Source: Acidobacteria bacterium CG_4_9_14_3_um_filter_49_7 (lineage in GTDB: Bacteria; Acidobacteriota; Holophagae; Thermotomaculales; Thermotomaculaceae). Taken from it: a stretch of 9,453 bases of DNA. The stretch covers positions 1-9,453 of the forward strand of contig PFTO01000006.1 of NCBI GenBank assembly GCA_002789615.1. Direction: 5' to 3'. This document shows positions 1 through 6,874 of this stretch, one piece after another. Position numbers and translations under genes: made by a program. Position 1 is the first letter of the stretch; every line of letters begins with the position of its first letter. Below the pieces are notes generated by a model. It saw only the letters and a program-made list of their open reading frames with translations. It was not told the origin of the DNA and did no database searches.

Positions 1-27
1 AAGTTGAAAAGAACGGAGATTCGATGA
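1..27 (+). CDS. Possible 3' end of an upstream gene (partial)
   Basis: Reading frame 1 is open from the left edge and ends in TGA at 25-27, giving eight residues (KLKRTEIR) before the stop. The stop would overlap the ATG of the lptD-like gene in an ATGA arrangement, which is typical of translationally coupled genes in one operon. Only eight codons are visible, so no product can be named. In many diderms an LPS-export permease gene lies next to lptD, but nothing here shows this. The frame of the lptD-like gene is also open to the left edge, so an overlapping upstream gene is plausible, not proven. Confidence 0.3.
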   Translation, partial: KLKRTEIR

Positions 28-2009
28 TGAGACGGCTGCTGCTCCTGATTGTCTGCCTCGCTTTTCCTGTTGTGAATGGATTTGCGGATAACCTGAATAT
101 CACGGCGGACGAGGTCCATTCTGACACAAAGAAGGAAATTCTCTCGCTGGTGGGATCTGCCACTGTTCAGTCGCAGAAGGTCACGATTCACGCGGACTTA
201 ATTACTATTTACAAGAAAGATAAACGAGTTGTGGCTGAGGGAAATGTCCATGGAGAAATGGCAGACGGCAAGTTCACCGGTGAAAAGATGGAATATTTCA
301 CGGAAAAAGGCACAGCCAACATTACCAATGGCAGCGTTGTGCTCAGTCAGGATTTTGTGTTCCGGGCAAGGGAGATTCATTATCTCGGTGATGACCGTTA
401 CCACCTGGTGGATGGCTCCATGACCACCTGCCCGGATTGCTGTGAAAAGTGGTCTTTCGATGCCAGCCAGATCAAGGTGAGAAAAGAAGGCTACGCTTTT
501 TTTGACAACCTGACTTTCAGGGTCGGAAAACATCACTACATGTACCTGCCGAAGTTCATCTATCCCGCAAAAATGAAACGTACTTTCGGACTTCTCCCCC
601 CGGAAATCGGCAATTCTTCAAAGCATGGCTTTAGCTATCAACAGAGCCTGTTTATACCGATCGGTGATTCTATGGATGCCACTTACACGCTGGACTATTA
701 TTCCAAAGCGGGTACCGGCAATGGCTTTGAATACCGGCTGGCGAGAAAACCCGACGAATTCGGCGAGTTTTATGTGTACACGATCAATGACAAGTTGATA
801 GGGGAAAGGCGCAGCTTTTTTGATGGCAACTACCACTACTTCCTGCCTTCGGGAGACAAGATTCGTCTCCAGAGTTTCGAAGGGGATGATTTCAACCTGA
901 TCCGTGATTTCACTTTCCGTGATTATGACCTCGCGATGAGAAGCTTTTTTACTGATTTTTCATATGAAATAAATCGCCCCCATTTCCAGTTTACTGTAAC
1001 GGCAACAAGACAGAACATCCTGTTTGCAGACGGAAAGAAAGCCTTTAATGATCTGCCTGAAATTCGCTTTTCCAGCCGAGCCATGACCCTTGCGGGTCAC
1101 CGCATTCGATTGGATGCCGGTGCGGGAGATGTTCAGAATCCCAACCTGGATGATTCGAGTTTTCTGAGCAGTTTTGTAAAAGCGGAAGCCACCCGGAATT
1201 TTGCCCTTGGAAGTTTCACTGTGGTGGATCGATTCCAGGCCGCATTCCACGGTTACGGCAACAATTCTGCACTCAACGACTATTCTTCCTTCCTGGGGGA
1301 AGTGAGGCTGTTCTCCCCTGCCCTTGAGCGCCAGTATGGTTCGACAATTCACCGGGTTCAGCTGTTTGCGGGGTTGGGCTACCACAATGCAAGCGAAGCA
1401 TTTCCGGAGTTCATCAACGATAGCGAAGACTATATCCTTCCCGACGGCATGTACGGCAGCCTGGGCGTGGAATCAACTTTGAGTTCGGGAAACACAACTG
1501 CAATCGGCGGGCTGTATGTTACCCGCAACCTGTCCCACAACAACTATCATAACCCCAATGACACGACTCAGACATCCGAAACCAGCCCCCTCGTGGGCTA
1601 CCTCAGAATGCCGTTTTCCAGTGGTGTGAGTTTCAGTCTGGACGCCCGCTACGACCCGGCGCTGAATACGGTGGACCGGATGATGTTTACCGCCAACCTT
1701 GGGGAGCATTTATCCGCGTCATATCTGAGGGCCTTTACTTTTGGGGAAAACGATGTCCGTGATTCGTTGATTGCGTCTATCCATGGGCGTCTCAGCGAGA
1801 ACTGGACCGCCAGTTTCAGTGCGGATTATGACTTCAAACTGAACGATTACCGCTACAAAATGATCCAGATCCGCTACTACCGGGACTGTATCGGTATGAA
1901 TATCACCTACCGGAACAACTCTTACAGTACCGTTACGACCAATGAATTCATCATCTCACTGGTTCTGCGGAATATCGGCGAGATGTTCAAGTACAGATTG
2001 GGACTTTAG
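24..2009 (+). CDS. lptD: LPS-assembly outer-membrane protein LptD (OstA/Imp family)
   Basis: This 661-residue protein is very likely LptD, the outer-membrane beta-barrel that, with lipoprotein LptE, inserts lipopolysaccharide into the outer leaflet. Residues 1-21 are a signal peptide (MMRRLLLLIVCLAFP, then NGFA before D22). Residues about 22-130 are an OstA/LptA-like beta-jellyroll with repeated short strands (NITADEV, VVAEGNVHG, GEKMEYF). Next come TTCPDCC at 134-140 and the family's barrel entry motif YMYLPKFIYP (172-181) with FGLLPPEIGNSSKHG (188-202). The rest is beta-barrel with many alternating aromatic strands. Cysteines in the mature protein are C136, C139, C140 and C622; in E. coli LptD, disulfides join the N-domain to the C-terminal barrel. 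GGAG at 15-18 supports starting at 24 or at the next ATG (27). It is shorter than E. coli LptD (about 784 residues), which is normal outside Proteobacteria. Confidence 0.9.
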   Translation: MMRRLLLLIVCLAFPVVNGFADNLNITADEVHSDTKKEILSLVGSATVQSQKVTIHADLITIYKKDKRVVAEGNVHGEMADGKFTGEKMEYFTEKGTANITNGSVVLSQDFVFRAREIHYLGDDRYHLVDGSMTTCPDCCEKWSFDASQIKVRKEGYAFFDNLTFRVGKHHYMYLPKFIYPAKMKRTFGLLPPEIGNSSKHGFSYQQSLFIPIGDSMDATYTLDYYSKAGTGNGFEYRLARKPDEFGEFYVYTINDKLIGERRSFFDGNYHYFLPSGDKIRLQSFEGDDFNLIRDFTFRDYDLAMRSFFTDFSYEINRPHFQFTVTATRQNILFADGKKAFNDLPEIRFSSRAMTLAGHRIRLDAGAGDVQNPNLDDSSFLSSFVKAEATRNFALGSFTVVDRFQAAFHGYGNNSALNDYSSFLGEVRLFSPALERQYGSTIHRVQLFAGLGYHNASEAFPEFINDSEDYILPDGMYGSLGVESTLSSGNTTAIGGLYVTRNLSHNNYHNPNDTTQTSETSPLVGYLRMPFSSGVSFSLDARYDPALNTVDRMMFTANLGEHLSASYLRAFTFGENDVRDSLIASIHGRLSENWTASFSADYDFKLNDYRYKMIQIRYYRDCIGMNITYRNNSYSTVTTNEFIISLVLRNIGEMFKYRLGL

Positions 2010-2032
2010 AAGGCCTGCGGTGCGGTAGCCGA

Positions 2033-2067
2033 ATGTTAAGTGTTAGATGTTAAATGAAAGATGAGAA
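2033..2067. repeat. Degenerate 7-base tandem repeat (ATGTTAA-type)
   Basis: Five consecutive units keep an exact 7-base phase: ATGTTAA, GTGTTAG, ATGTTAA, ATGAAAG, ATGAGAA. The first three differ by only two changes, and the last two are more decayed. The array begins 24 bases after the lptD-like stop. Its function is unknown. Confidence 0.6.
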
Positions 2068-2110
2068 AAATCAGGGAGTTGACTATTTTCCTTTCTTTTT
2101 CCCCTGCAAG

Positions 2111-2143
2111 TCACGATTCACAAATCACGGCACCTTTGGTGCC
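2111..2143. repeat. Short 7-base repeat followed by a perfect hairpin
   Basis: Three 7-base units (TCACGAT, TCACAAA, TCACGGC) run straight into a perfect 6-bp inverted repeat with a three-base loop: GGCACC at 2129-2134, TTT, GGTGCC at 2138-2143. No T tract follows on either strand, so a standard intrinsic terminator is unlikely. It may be a mobile or REP-like intergenic element. Confidence 0.5.
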
Positions 2144-2167
2144 CGGATACAAATTGTTACAAACTTC

Positions 2168-2198
2168 TTGAACAAAATAGAGTTTTGAAACGTAGAAT
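2168..2198 (+). promoter_or_regulatory. Weak candidate promoter for the TolC-family gene
   Basis: TTGAAC at 2168-2173 and TAGAAT at 2193-2198 resemble sigma-70 boxes, but the 19-base spacer is longer than ideal. They lie 35-65 bases before the start codon. A separate promoter is expected because a 223-base gap separates this gene from the one upstream. This is only a candidate. Confidence 0.25.
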
Positions 2199-2232
2199 TC
2201 ATTGGTATTGACATTATTTTTGTGGAGGGATC

Positions 2233-3777
2233 ATGAAGAAGTTGATTGTGGTGGGAATTCTACTGGTTGCGATGCCGATTCTCGGGCAAAACCAGCAAAA
2301 ACTGACACTGGACGGAGCAATTAAACAAGCATTGAAGAATAACCTGGATATTCAAATTTCCAAGATCTCGTATGAACAGAGCCAGGCAGACATTAATGGG
2401 GCGAAAGGAATTTTTGATTTGAATTTCAGCATGAATGCGGAGCATAGCGACACCAGTCGGGCCCCCAGAAACGAGCTGCAGGCAGCTTCGGAAAAGCAGG
2501 ATTTGTTGACATTTTCCGCCCAGCAGCTTATCAGCACCGGTGCAATACTTTCATTGAATTTTACCAACTACAAGTATGAGACAAGCGCCGATTATCAGTT
2601 TTCAACCCTGAACCCGGTTTACGGTGCAAACACCCGGCTCAAGATTGAGCAGCCGATTTTTAACGGATTTGGTAAGAAGAATGTTGAATACCAGATTAAT
2701 CTGAACAAGCAATACAGTGAACGGTCCCTGGAGCAACTGAAGGATACAGTCACCGACCTTCTTAAAGATACGGAATCCGGTTACCTTGACCTGCTCTACA
2801 GCGTTCAGAATCTGAAAGTCGCGCAGGAGTCTCTGGAACTGGCAAAAGAACAGTCTCAAATAACAAAAAAGAAGGTCGAAGTCGGCACACTGGCCCCGGT
2901 GGACCAGCTCCAGTCCGACGCCAACCTTGCCGACGCCGAGCAGAAGCTTGTTTCTGCTGAGAATCTCCTGCTCGCGGCCCAGGACCAGATGAAGAAGATC
3001 CTGAACCTTAAACAAGAGGAATGGAATGTAACTTTTGTTCCTGAAGAAGATCCCGCATTCCACGTCCAGAATTTTGATCGAAAGAAGTGTGTCGATACTG
3101 CCTTGAAGAACAACCCGCAGATTAAGATTGCACAGCTTAATATGAAGGCTTCCCAATTGAGTATGGATTTTCAGAATGATAAAATGAAACCTACGGTCAG
3201 CGTGTATGGCACCTTGTCCTATGATGGAAACAATACTCAGGTTCTCAGAGATCCTGCCACGGGAGAACCCATTTTTGACCAGTTCGGAAGAATGCAGATC
3301 TATCCTGGTTCGTATCACGACGCGTTCAGCGATATGAACAGCCTGGATCACCAGTCATGGTCAGTTGGCGTCAACGTGAGCTTTCCCCTCCAGAACAGGG
3401 CAGCAAAAGCATCTTATATGCGCGCAAAACTGGACAAGACAGGAAATGACTTTCAGTTACAGAATGCGATTATTCAGGTGACCAACAGCGTCCGGGATGC
3501 CCTACGAAATCTCAAAGCCAGCCTCAGAAGTATTGACGCCGCAAAAAAGACCCGGGAATTGAGAGAAAAGAACCTGGAAATTGAAAAAAAGAAGTTTATA
3601 AACGGCATGTCCACCAACTTCCTGGTTTCTCAACGAGAAGACGAGTTGTCACAGGCGAGAATTTCCGAACTGAATGCCAAGGTTTCCTATCAGAAGTCAG
3701 TGGTTCTGTTGAAGAAATCGATGGGTACACTTCTGGATGAACGCAACATCAAGTTTGAGGAACCAGCTGTGGATTGA
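2233..3777 (+). CDS. TolC-family outer-membrane efflux protein
   Basis: This 514-residue protein is a TolC/OEP-type channel, the outer-membrane exit duct of tripartite efflux pumps or type I secretion systems. Residues 1-18 form a signal peptide (MKKLIVVGILLVAMPILG). The family's internal duplication is visible: LTLDGAIKQALKNNLDIQI near residue 24 is matched by DRKKCVDTALKNNPQIKIAQ from residue 282, each followed by a long helix and then beta-strands. Each half also carries the helical hairpin region: EVGTLAPVDQLQSDANLADA in the first, and NGMSTNFLVSQREDELSQAR near the C-terminus. GGAGG at 2224-2228 fixes the start at 2233. No inner-membrane pump or periplasmic adaptor gene is present in the window, so substrate and partners are unknown. 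It shares orientation with the lptD-like gene but is separated by 223 bases and is probably transcribed on its own. Confidence 0.92.
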   Translation: MKKLIVVGILLVAMPILGQNQQKLTLDGAIKQALKNNLDIQISKISYEQSQADINGAKGIFDLNFSMNAEHSDTSRAPRNELQAASEKQDLLTFSAQQLISTGAILSLNFTNYKYETSADYQFSTLNPVYGANTRLKIEQPIFNGFGKKNVEYQINLNKQYSERSLEQLKDTVTDLLKDTESGYLDLLYSVQNLKVAQESLELAKEQSQITKKKVEVGTLAPVDQLQSDANLADAEQKLVSAENLLLAAQDQMKKILNLKQEEWNVTFVPEEDPAFHVQNFDRKKCVDTALKNNPQIKIAQLNMKASQLSMDFQNDKMKPTVSVYGTLSYDGNNTQVLRDPATGEPIFDQFGRMQIYPGSYHDAFSDMNSLDHQSWSVGVNVSFPLQNRAAKASYMRAKLDKTGNDFQLQNAIIQVTNSVRDALRNLKASLRSIDAAKKTRELREKNLEIEKKKFINGMSTNFLVSQREDELSQARISELNAKVSYQKSVVLLKKSMGTLLDERNIKFEEPAVD

Positions 3778-3790
3778 GATTGTCTCCAAC

Positions 3791-3813
3791 CAAACGCTGA
3801 AATACAGCGTTTG
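3791..3813 (+). terminator. Perfect 9-bp hairpin after the TolC-family gene
   Basis: CAAACGCTG (3791-3799), a five-base AAATA loop, and CAGCGTTTG (3805-3813) form a perfect stem starting 13 bases after the stop codon. The position fits a transcript-end hairpin, but the following bases (ACCTCCTG) lack a T tract. It may be a rho-independent terminator of poor type or an mRNA 3'-end stabiliser. Confidence 0.45.
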
Positions 3814-3848
3814 ACCTCCTGTTTGCCTGCTTCATACACGGGCAAACA

Positions 3849-3891
3849 CCGGCACGAAGGGACGGCGACCCCTACTGTCCCTTCGCGCCGG
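3849..3891. repeat. 15-bp GC-rich palindrome (REP-like)
   Basis: Left arm CCGGCACGAAGGGAC (3849-3863) and right arm GTCCCTTCGCGCCGG (3877-3891) are reverse complements at 14 of 15 positions, the one mismatch facing A3854 with C3886. The loop is 13 bases. The element is more GC-rich than its surroundings and sits between convergent genes, as REP-type palindromes often do. It could also slow or end transcription from both sides. Copy number in the genome cannot be judged here. Confidence 0.6.
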
Positions 3892-3915
3892 AATAATATT
3901 CAAGACAAGACGAGA

Positions 3916-4005
3916 TAAGTTTAAGTTTAAGTCGGAGTTTAAGTCAAAGCAGGGAAAGAGAACAAATAGCCAAATCCCTGTCTTTACTCAAAACTTAAAC
4001 TCAAC
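3916..4005. repeat. Compound hairpin built from AAGTTT-type 6-base repeats
   Basis: The left arm (3916-3945) is made of AAGTTT-like units, the right arm (3986-4005) of ACTCAAA/ACTTAAA-like complementary units. GAGTTTAAGT (3935-3944) pairs perfectly with ACTTAAACTC (3993-4002). Inside, AAAGCAGGGA (3946-3955) pairs with TCCCTG plus CTTT (3975-3985, one bulged T), leaving a 19-base loop. The total is about 20 bp. A related hairpin lies at 7074-7157. Confidence 0.6.
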
Positions 4006-4089
4006 CTTTTCTGGCCCTCCGGCCCGTGGGCGTGGGCGGCAGAACGGCACATACTGGTCAGTTGTCGAGCTACTCTCAGTCTTTTCTGT

Positions 4090-4119
4090 ACTCAAACTCA
4101 AACTCAAGCTTAAACTTGG
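4090..4119. repeat. Third AAGTTT-type repeat arm, overlapping the pyrC end
   Basis: ACTCAAACTCAAACTCAAG and the following CTTAAACTTGG are the same type of 6-base units as the right arms at 3986-4005 and 7135-7157. The arm covers the pyrC stop codon (4110-4112) and its last two sense codons. Confidence 0.6.
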
Positions 4120-5405
4120 CTCTCTCCCACATCACATTTGACAACCCGGGTTCCGCGTATCGCGTATTCGGGAGAGCCTTTCAGCTTCAAGCACTTGAAG
4201 GGCGTGTTCCGTGAACGGGATTTGAATTTTTCCGGGTCAATGACAATCTCACGGTCTGTCGAGAATATCGTAATGTCGGCCTTTTTCCCTACCCGAAGCC
4301 GGTCATCTTTCATGCCAATGATTTTTGCGGGATTTGTGGACATGCATTCTACAATGCGCTTCAACGGGACGTTATGCTGGTGATACAGACTGTCCAGCAC
4401 AGCTGGGATCGCTGTTTCAAAGCCGATAATCCCGAAGGCGCAGATATCAATCTCACACTTCTTGTGTTCGTGGGGATGGGGCGCATGGTCGGTTGCAATG
4501 CAGTCAATGGTTCCATCCTTCACACCTTCGATCATTGCCAGGCGATCCGCCTCAATGCGGATTGGGGGCTTCATGATGAAGTTTGTGTCAAAGGTTTCCA
4601 GTGCTGTGTCGTTGAAGAAAAGGTGGTGGGGCGTCACTTCGGTTGTGACGTGCTCTCCACGGTCTTTCGCCCGACGGACCATGTCCAGGCTGTATGCACT
4701 GGAAAGGTGAGAAATATGGAGCCAGGCCTTGACATACCGGTTCAAAATAATGTCACGGGACACGATGATATCTTCAGCCACCGTAGGCATTCCCTTCAAA
4801 CCCAGCTTGGTGGACATAAAATCTTCATTCATCACCGCACCCCTGGTCAGAGTCAGTTCTTCCGCATGTTCCATCAACGGTATCCCAAATAACAGGGAGT
4901 ATTCCAGCGCTTTCCTCAACAGCTCAGAAGTGGCAACCGGATTTCCGTCATCACTGATCGCGACAATTCCTTCCTGGACCATTTCCCCGATGGCTGCTAA
5001 CTCGTGACCAGCACGGCTTTTGCTCACAGCGCCGACTGGACAGACTTTTGCATACCCGGCCCGCTGGGCCTTTTCACGAACGAGTGCCACGATTGCGGCG
5101 TTATCCATGCAGGGGTTGGTGTTCGGCATAGCGGTCACGGTTGTGAAACCACCGTTCATTGCGGATTTGCAACCACTTTCCATTGTTTCCGCCCGCTCAT
5201 TTCCCGGTTCGCGAAGGTGGGCGTGTGCATCCACAAAACCCGGCGCAACGATCATGCCGGTGGCATCGATTACTTTGTCCACGGTGCTCTCATCCAGGTT
5301 CACATCTATCTGTTCCACTCTTCCGTCGACAATCAGAATGTCCAGCACCTTGTCCAGGCCGGAATCCGGGTTGATGACGTGCCCGTTCTTAATGAGTAAG
5401 TTCAT
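4110..5405 (-). CDS. pyrC: Dihydroorotase, class I (PyrC)
   Basis: This 431-residue amidohydrolase is dihydroorotase, which interconverts carbamoyl-aspartate and dihydroorotate in UMP synthesis. It belongs to the longer class I (Bacillus/Aquifex) type. Catalytic features are intact: zinc-binding H61 and H63 in DAHAHLREPG (59-68), SDDGNP with D153, H180 in MEHAEE, H233 in HISHLSS, and D306 in ATDHAPH with the following histidine. The start ATG (5403-5405) has a textbook ribosome binding site, AGGAGG at complement 5414-5419, eight bases upstream and inside pyrB coding sequence. The frame overlaps the pyrB end by 17 bases, so translation is probably coupled. The end is odd: the stop and last residues (QV) lie inside an intergenic 6-base repeat, which suggests the natural C-terminus was altered. 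It is the last gene of the operon. Confidence 0.96.
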   Translation of the reverse strand: MNLLIKNGHVINPDSGLDKVLDILIVDGRVEQIDVNLDESTVDKVIDATGMIVAPGFVDAHAHLREPGNERAETMESGCKSAMNGGFTTVTAMPNTNPCMDNAAIVALVREKAQRAGYAKVCPVGAVSKSRAGHELAAIGEMVQEGIVAISDDGNPVATSELLRKALEYSLLFGIPLMEHAEELTLTRGAVMNEDFMSTKLGLKGMPTVAEDIIVSRDIILNRYVKAWLHISHLSSAYSLDMVRRAKDRGEHVTTEVTPHHLFFNDTALETFDTNFIMKPPIRIEADRLAMIEGVKDGTIDCIATDHAPHPHEHKKCEIDICAFGIIGFETAIPAVLDSLYHQHNVPLKRIVECMSTNPAKIIGMKDDRLRVGKKADITIFSTDREIVIDPEKFKSRSRNTPFKCLKLKGSPEYAIRGTRVVKCDVGESQV

Positions 5406-6327
5406 TTATTTTCCCTCCTGCCAGCAGATACAACACCGCCATCCGAATTGAAATGCCGTTGCTGACCTGTTCCAGAATCACGGACCGGGGCCCGTCTGCC
5501 ACTTCGGAGTTGATTTCCACTCCCCGGTTAATGGGGCCCGGATGCATTACAATACCGTTCTTTTTCAATCGCTTCACCCTCTCACGACTTAAGCCGTATA
5601 ACATGTTGAATTCTTCCAGTGAGGGGAAAAAGCTCTCTTTCTGGCGTTCCTTCTGAATGCGGAGCATCATGACCACATCCGCATCTTCAATTGCCTTGTC
5701 AAAGTCGGTTTCCACCCGGACGTTCATGCCCTCAATTTCCCTCGGAATCAAAGTGGCCGGACCGGAAAGCACAACATCGTTTCCCATTTTTGTCAGCAGA
5801 AAAATGTTGGACCGGGTAACCCTGGAATGGGCAATGTCTCCGGCGATTACAATTTTCAGGCCGGTGAGAGTTCCCAGTTTTTCACGGATGGTGAAGGCGT
5901 CAAGGAGCGCCTGGGTGGGATGTTCGTGGGGGCCGTCTCCGGCGTTCGCCACTGACGCATCAATGTTGTCGGCAAGGAACTTCGCGGAACCGGGGGACGA
6001 ATGCCGCATCACCACGATGTGCGGTTCCATGGATTCCAGTGTTTTGATGGTGTCGTAAAAAGACTCTCCCTTTGTCAGAGAACTGGCAGAGGCCGAAAAA
6101 TTCAGAATATCGGCTCCAAGCCGCTTTTCCGCGATTTCAAAGGATGAGCGGGTGCGGGTGGAGTTTTCCATGAAGAGGTTCAGAATCAGTTTCCCCCGGA
6201 GAGCGGGAAATTTTTTGTTATTGCCTGCGCAGAGTTCCTTGAATATCTTCGCGCCATCCAGAATCTGCTCGATTTCAACCTTGTCCAGGGGTTCAATTCC
6301 AAGCAGGTTTTTGTGTTTGTATTGCAT
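5389..6327 (-). CDS. pyrB: Aspartate carbamoyltransferase catalytic subunit (PyrB)
   Basis: This 312-residue enzyme joins carbamoyl phosphate and aspartate to give carbamoyl-aspartate, the committed step of UMP synthesis. Diagnostic motifs are present in order: STRTRSSF (56-63) for carbamoyl phosphate, SLTKGES with K86, VMRHSSPGS (106-114), HPTQALLDAF (136-145), RIQKER (223-228) and MHPGPINRGVEI (261-272). These identify a transcarbamoylase, and the aspartate-type signatures separate it from ornithine transcarbamoylase. I chose ATG at complement 6325-6327, preceded by GGTGA five bases away; an in-frame GTG at 6336 would add three residues and overlap pyrR. No pyrI regulatory-subunit gene is seen. 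The gene follows pyrR at once, and its last codons carry the pyrC ribosome binding site. Confidence 0.96.
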   Translation of the reverse strand: MQYKHKNLLGIEPLDKVEIEQILDGAKIFKELCAGNNKKFPALRGKLILNLFMENSTRTRSSFEIAEKRLGADILNFSASASSLTKGESFYDTIKTLESMEPHIVVMRHSSPGSAKFLADNIDASVANAGDGPHEHPTQALLDAFTIREKLGTLTGLKIVIAGDIAHSRVTRSNIFLLTKMGNDVVLSGPATLIPREIEGMNVRVETDFDKAIEDADVVMMLRIQKERQKESFFPSLEEFNMLYGLSRERVKRLKKNGIVMHPGPINRGVEINSEVADGPRSVILEQVSNGISIRMAVLYLLAGGKINELTH

Positions 6328-6328
6328 C

Positions 6329-6874
6329 TTATTCACCGTTCTTTTTCAAAAGCAGGACCTCGTCCCGCCCGTCTTCTTCCATAACATGGACCTGCACCAT
6401 CTCATCGGAAGAGGTTGGAATATTCTTGCCCACCACATCCGCCCGGATCGGCAGCTCCCGGTGTCCCCTGTCCACCAGCACCGCAAGGCGAATATAAGTC
6501 GGACGCCCGAAGTCCAGAATTCCCTCGATTCCCGCGCGAACCGTCCGGCCGGTGTAGAGGACATCATCCACCAGTACGACTTTTTTGTTGGTCACGGGGA
6601 AGGGAATCTCGGTTTCCTTCAGGTAAGCGTTGGCAACATTGGTAATCAGGTCATCCCGGTACAGAGTAATGTCCAGGAGACCTACCGGAACCTTTGTGCC
6701 CTCCACTTCCAGAATTGCTTCTGCAATGCGTTTGGCAATGTGATCACCCCTGGTTCGGATTCCCACAAGGAGCAGGTCCTTGCAGCCTTCCGTCATCTCC
6801 AGGATTTCATGGGTCATCCGCTTAACGGTGCGCCCCATGGTTTCTGAATCCATCAACGTCTTCTCATTTGGCAT
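6329..6874 (-). CDS. pyrR: Bifunctional pyr operon regulator / uracil phosphoribosyltransferase (PyrR)
   Basis: PyrR binds pyr mRNA leaders when UMP/UTP is high and favours termination; many homologues also make UMP from uracil and PRPP. From the chosen start the protein is 181 residues, the same length as B. subtilis PyrR. The 13-residue PRPP-binding motif VVLVDDVLYTGRT is at 99-111. LVGIRTRGDHIAKRI (about 36-50) and LDITLYRDDL (about 67-76) are also typical of PyrR. The longest frame starts at ATG 6884-6886, but that codon sits two bases after a T tract with no ribosome binding site; ATG at 6872-6874 has GGGGG five to six bases upstream and is preferred. The gene heads pyrR-pyrB-pyrC. A short leader ORF overlaps its start, so coupling to leader translation is likely. 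Confidence 0.94.
   Translation of the reverse strand: MPNEKTLMDSETMGRTVKRMTHEILEMTEGCKDLLLVGIRTRGDHIAKRIAEAILEVEGTKVPVGLLDITLYRDDLITNVANAYLKETEIPFPVTNKKVVLVDDVLYTGRTVRAGIEGILDFGRPTYIRLAVLVDRGHRELPIRADVVGKNIPTSSDEMVQVHVMEEDGRDEVLLLKKNGE

Larger units (their letters stand above)
3778..4109. other. Non-coding region between convergent genes, full of inverted repeats
   Basis: This 332-base stretch separates the 3' ends of the TolC-family gene (+) and pyrC (-). I see no believable gene in it. It holds, in order, a 9-bp hairpin (3791-3813), a 15-bp GC-rich palindrome (3849-3891), a compound hairpin built from 6-base repeats (3916-4005), a GC-rich spacer, and the start of a third 6-base repeat arm (4090-4119) that runs into the pyrC end. 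No clear T-tract terminator is visible for either gene. Confidence 0.7.

Noticed and set aside
2033..2131. CRISPR-like array
   Set aside because: Units are 7 bases with no spacers and no cas genes nearby. These are simple tandem repeats.
2208..2213. Perfect TTGACA box before the TolC-family gene
   Set aside because: It is only 20 bases before the start codon, so a -10 box would fall on the start codon. It cannot serve as that gene's -35 box in normal spacing.
2602..3351. 249-residue open frame on the minus strand opposite the TolC-family gene
   Set aside because: No recognisable motif or ribosome binding site. It is a compositional shadow of a well-supported gene on the plus strand.
4374..4892. 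Plus-strand frames of 130-172 residues opposite pyrC
   Set aside because: They lie antisense to a catalytic-site-complete dihydroorotase and show no family features.
6328..6336. GTG start for PyrB at complement 6336
   Set aside because: Possible, but the GTG is itself part of the GGTGA that serves ATG 6327, and the three added residues are not needed by the family.
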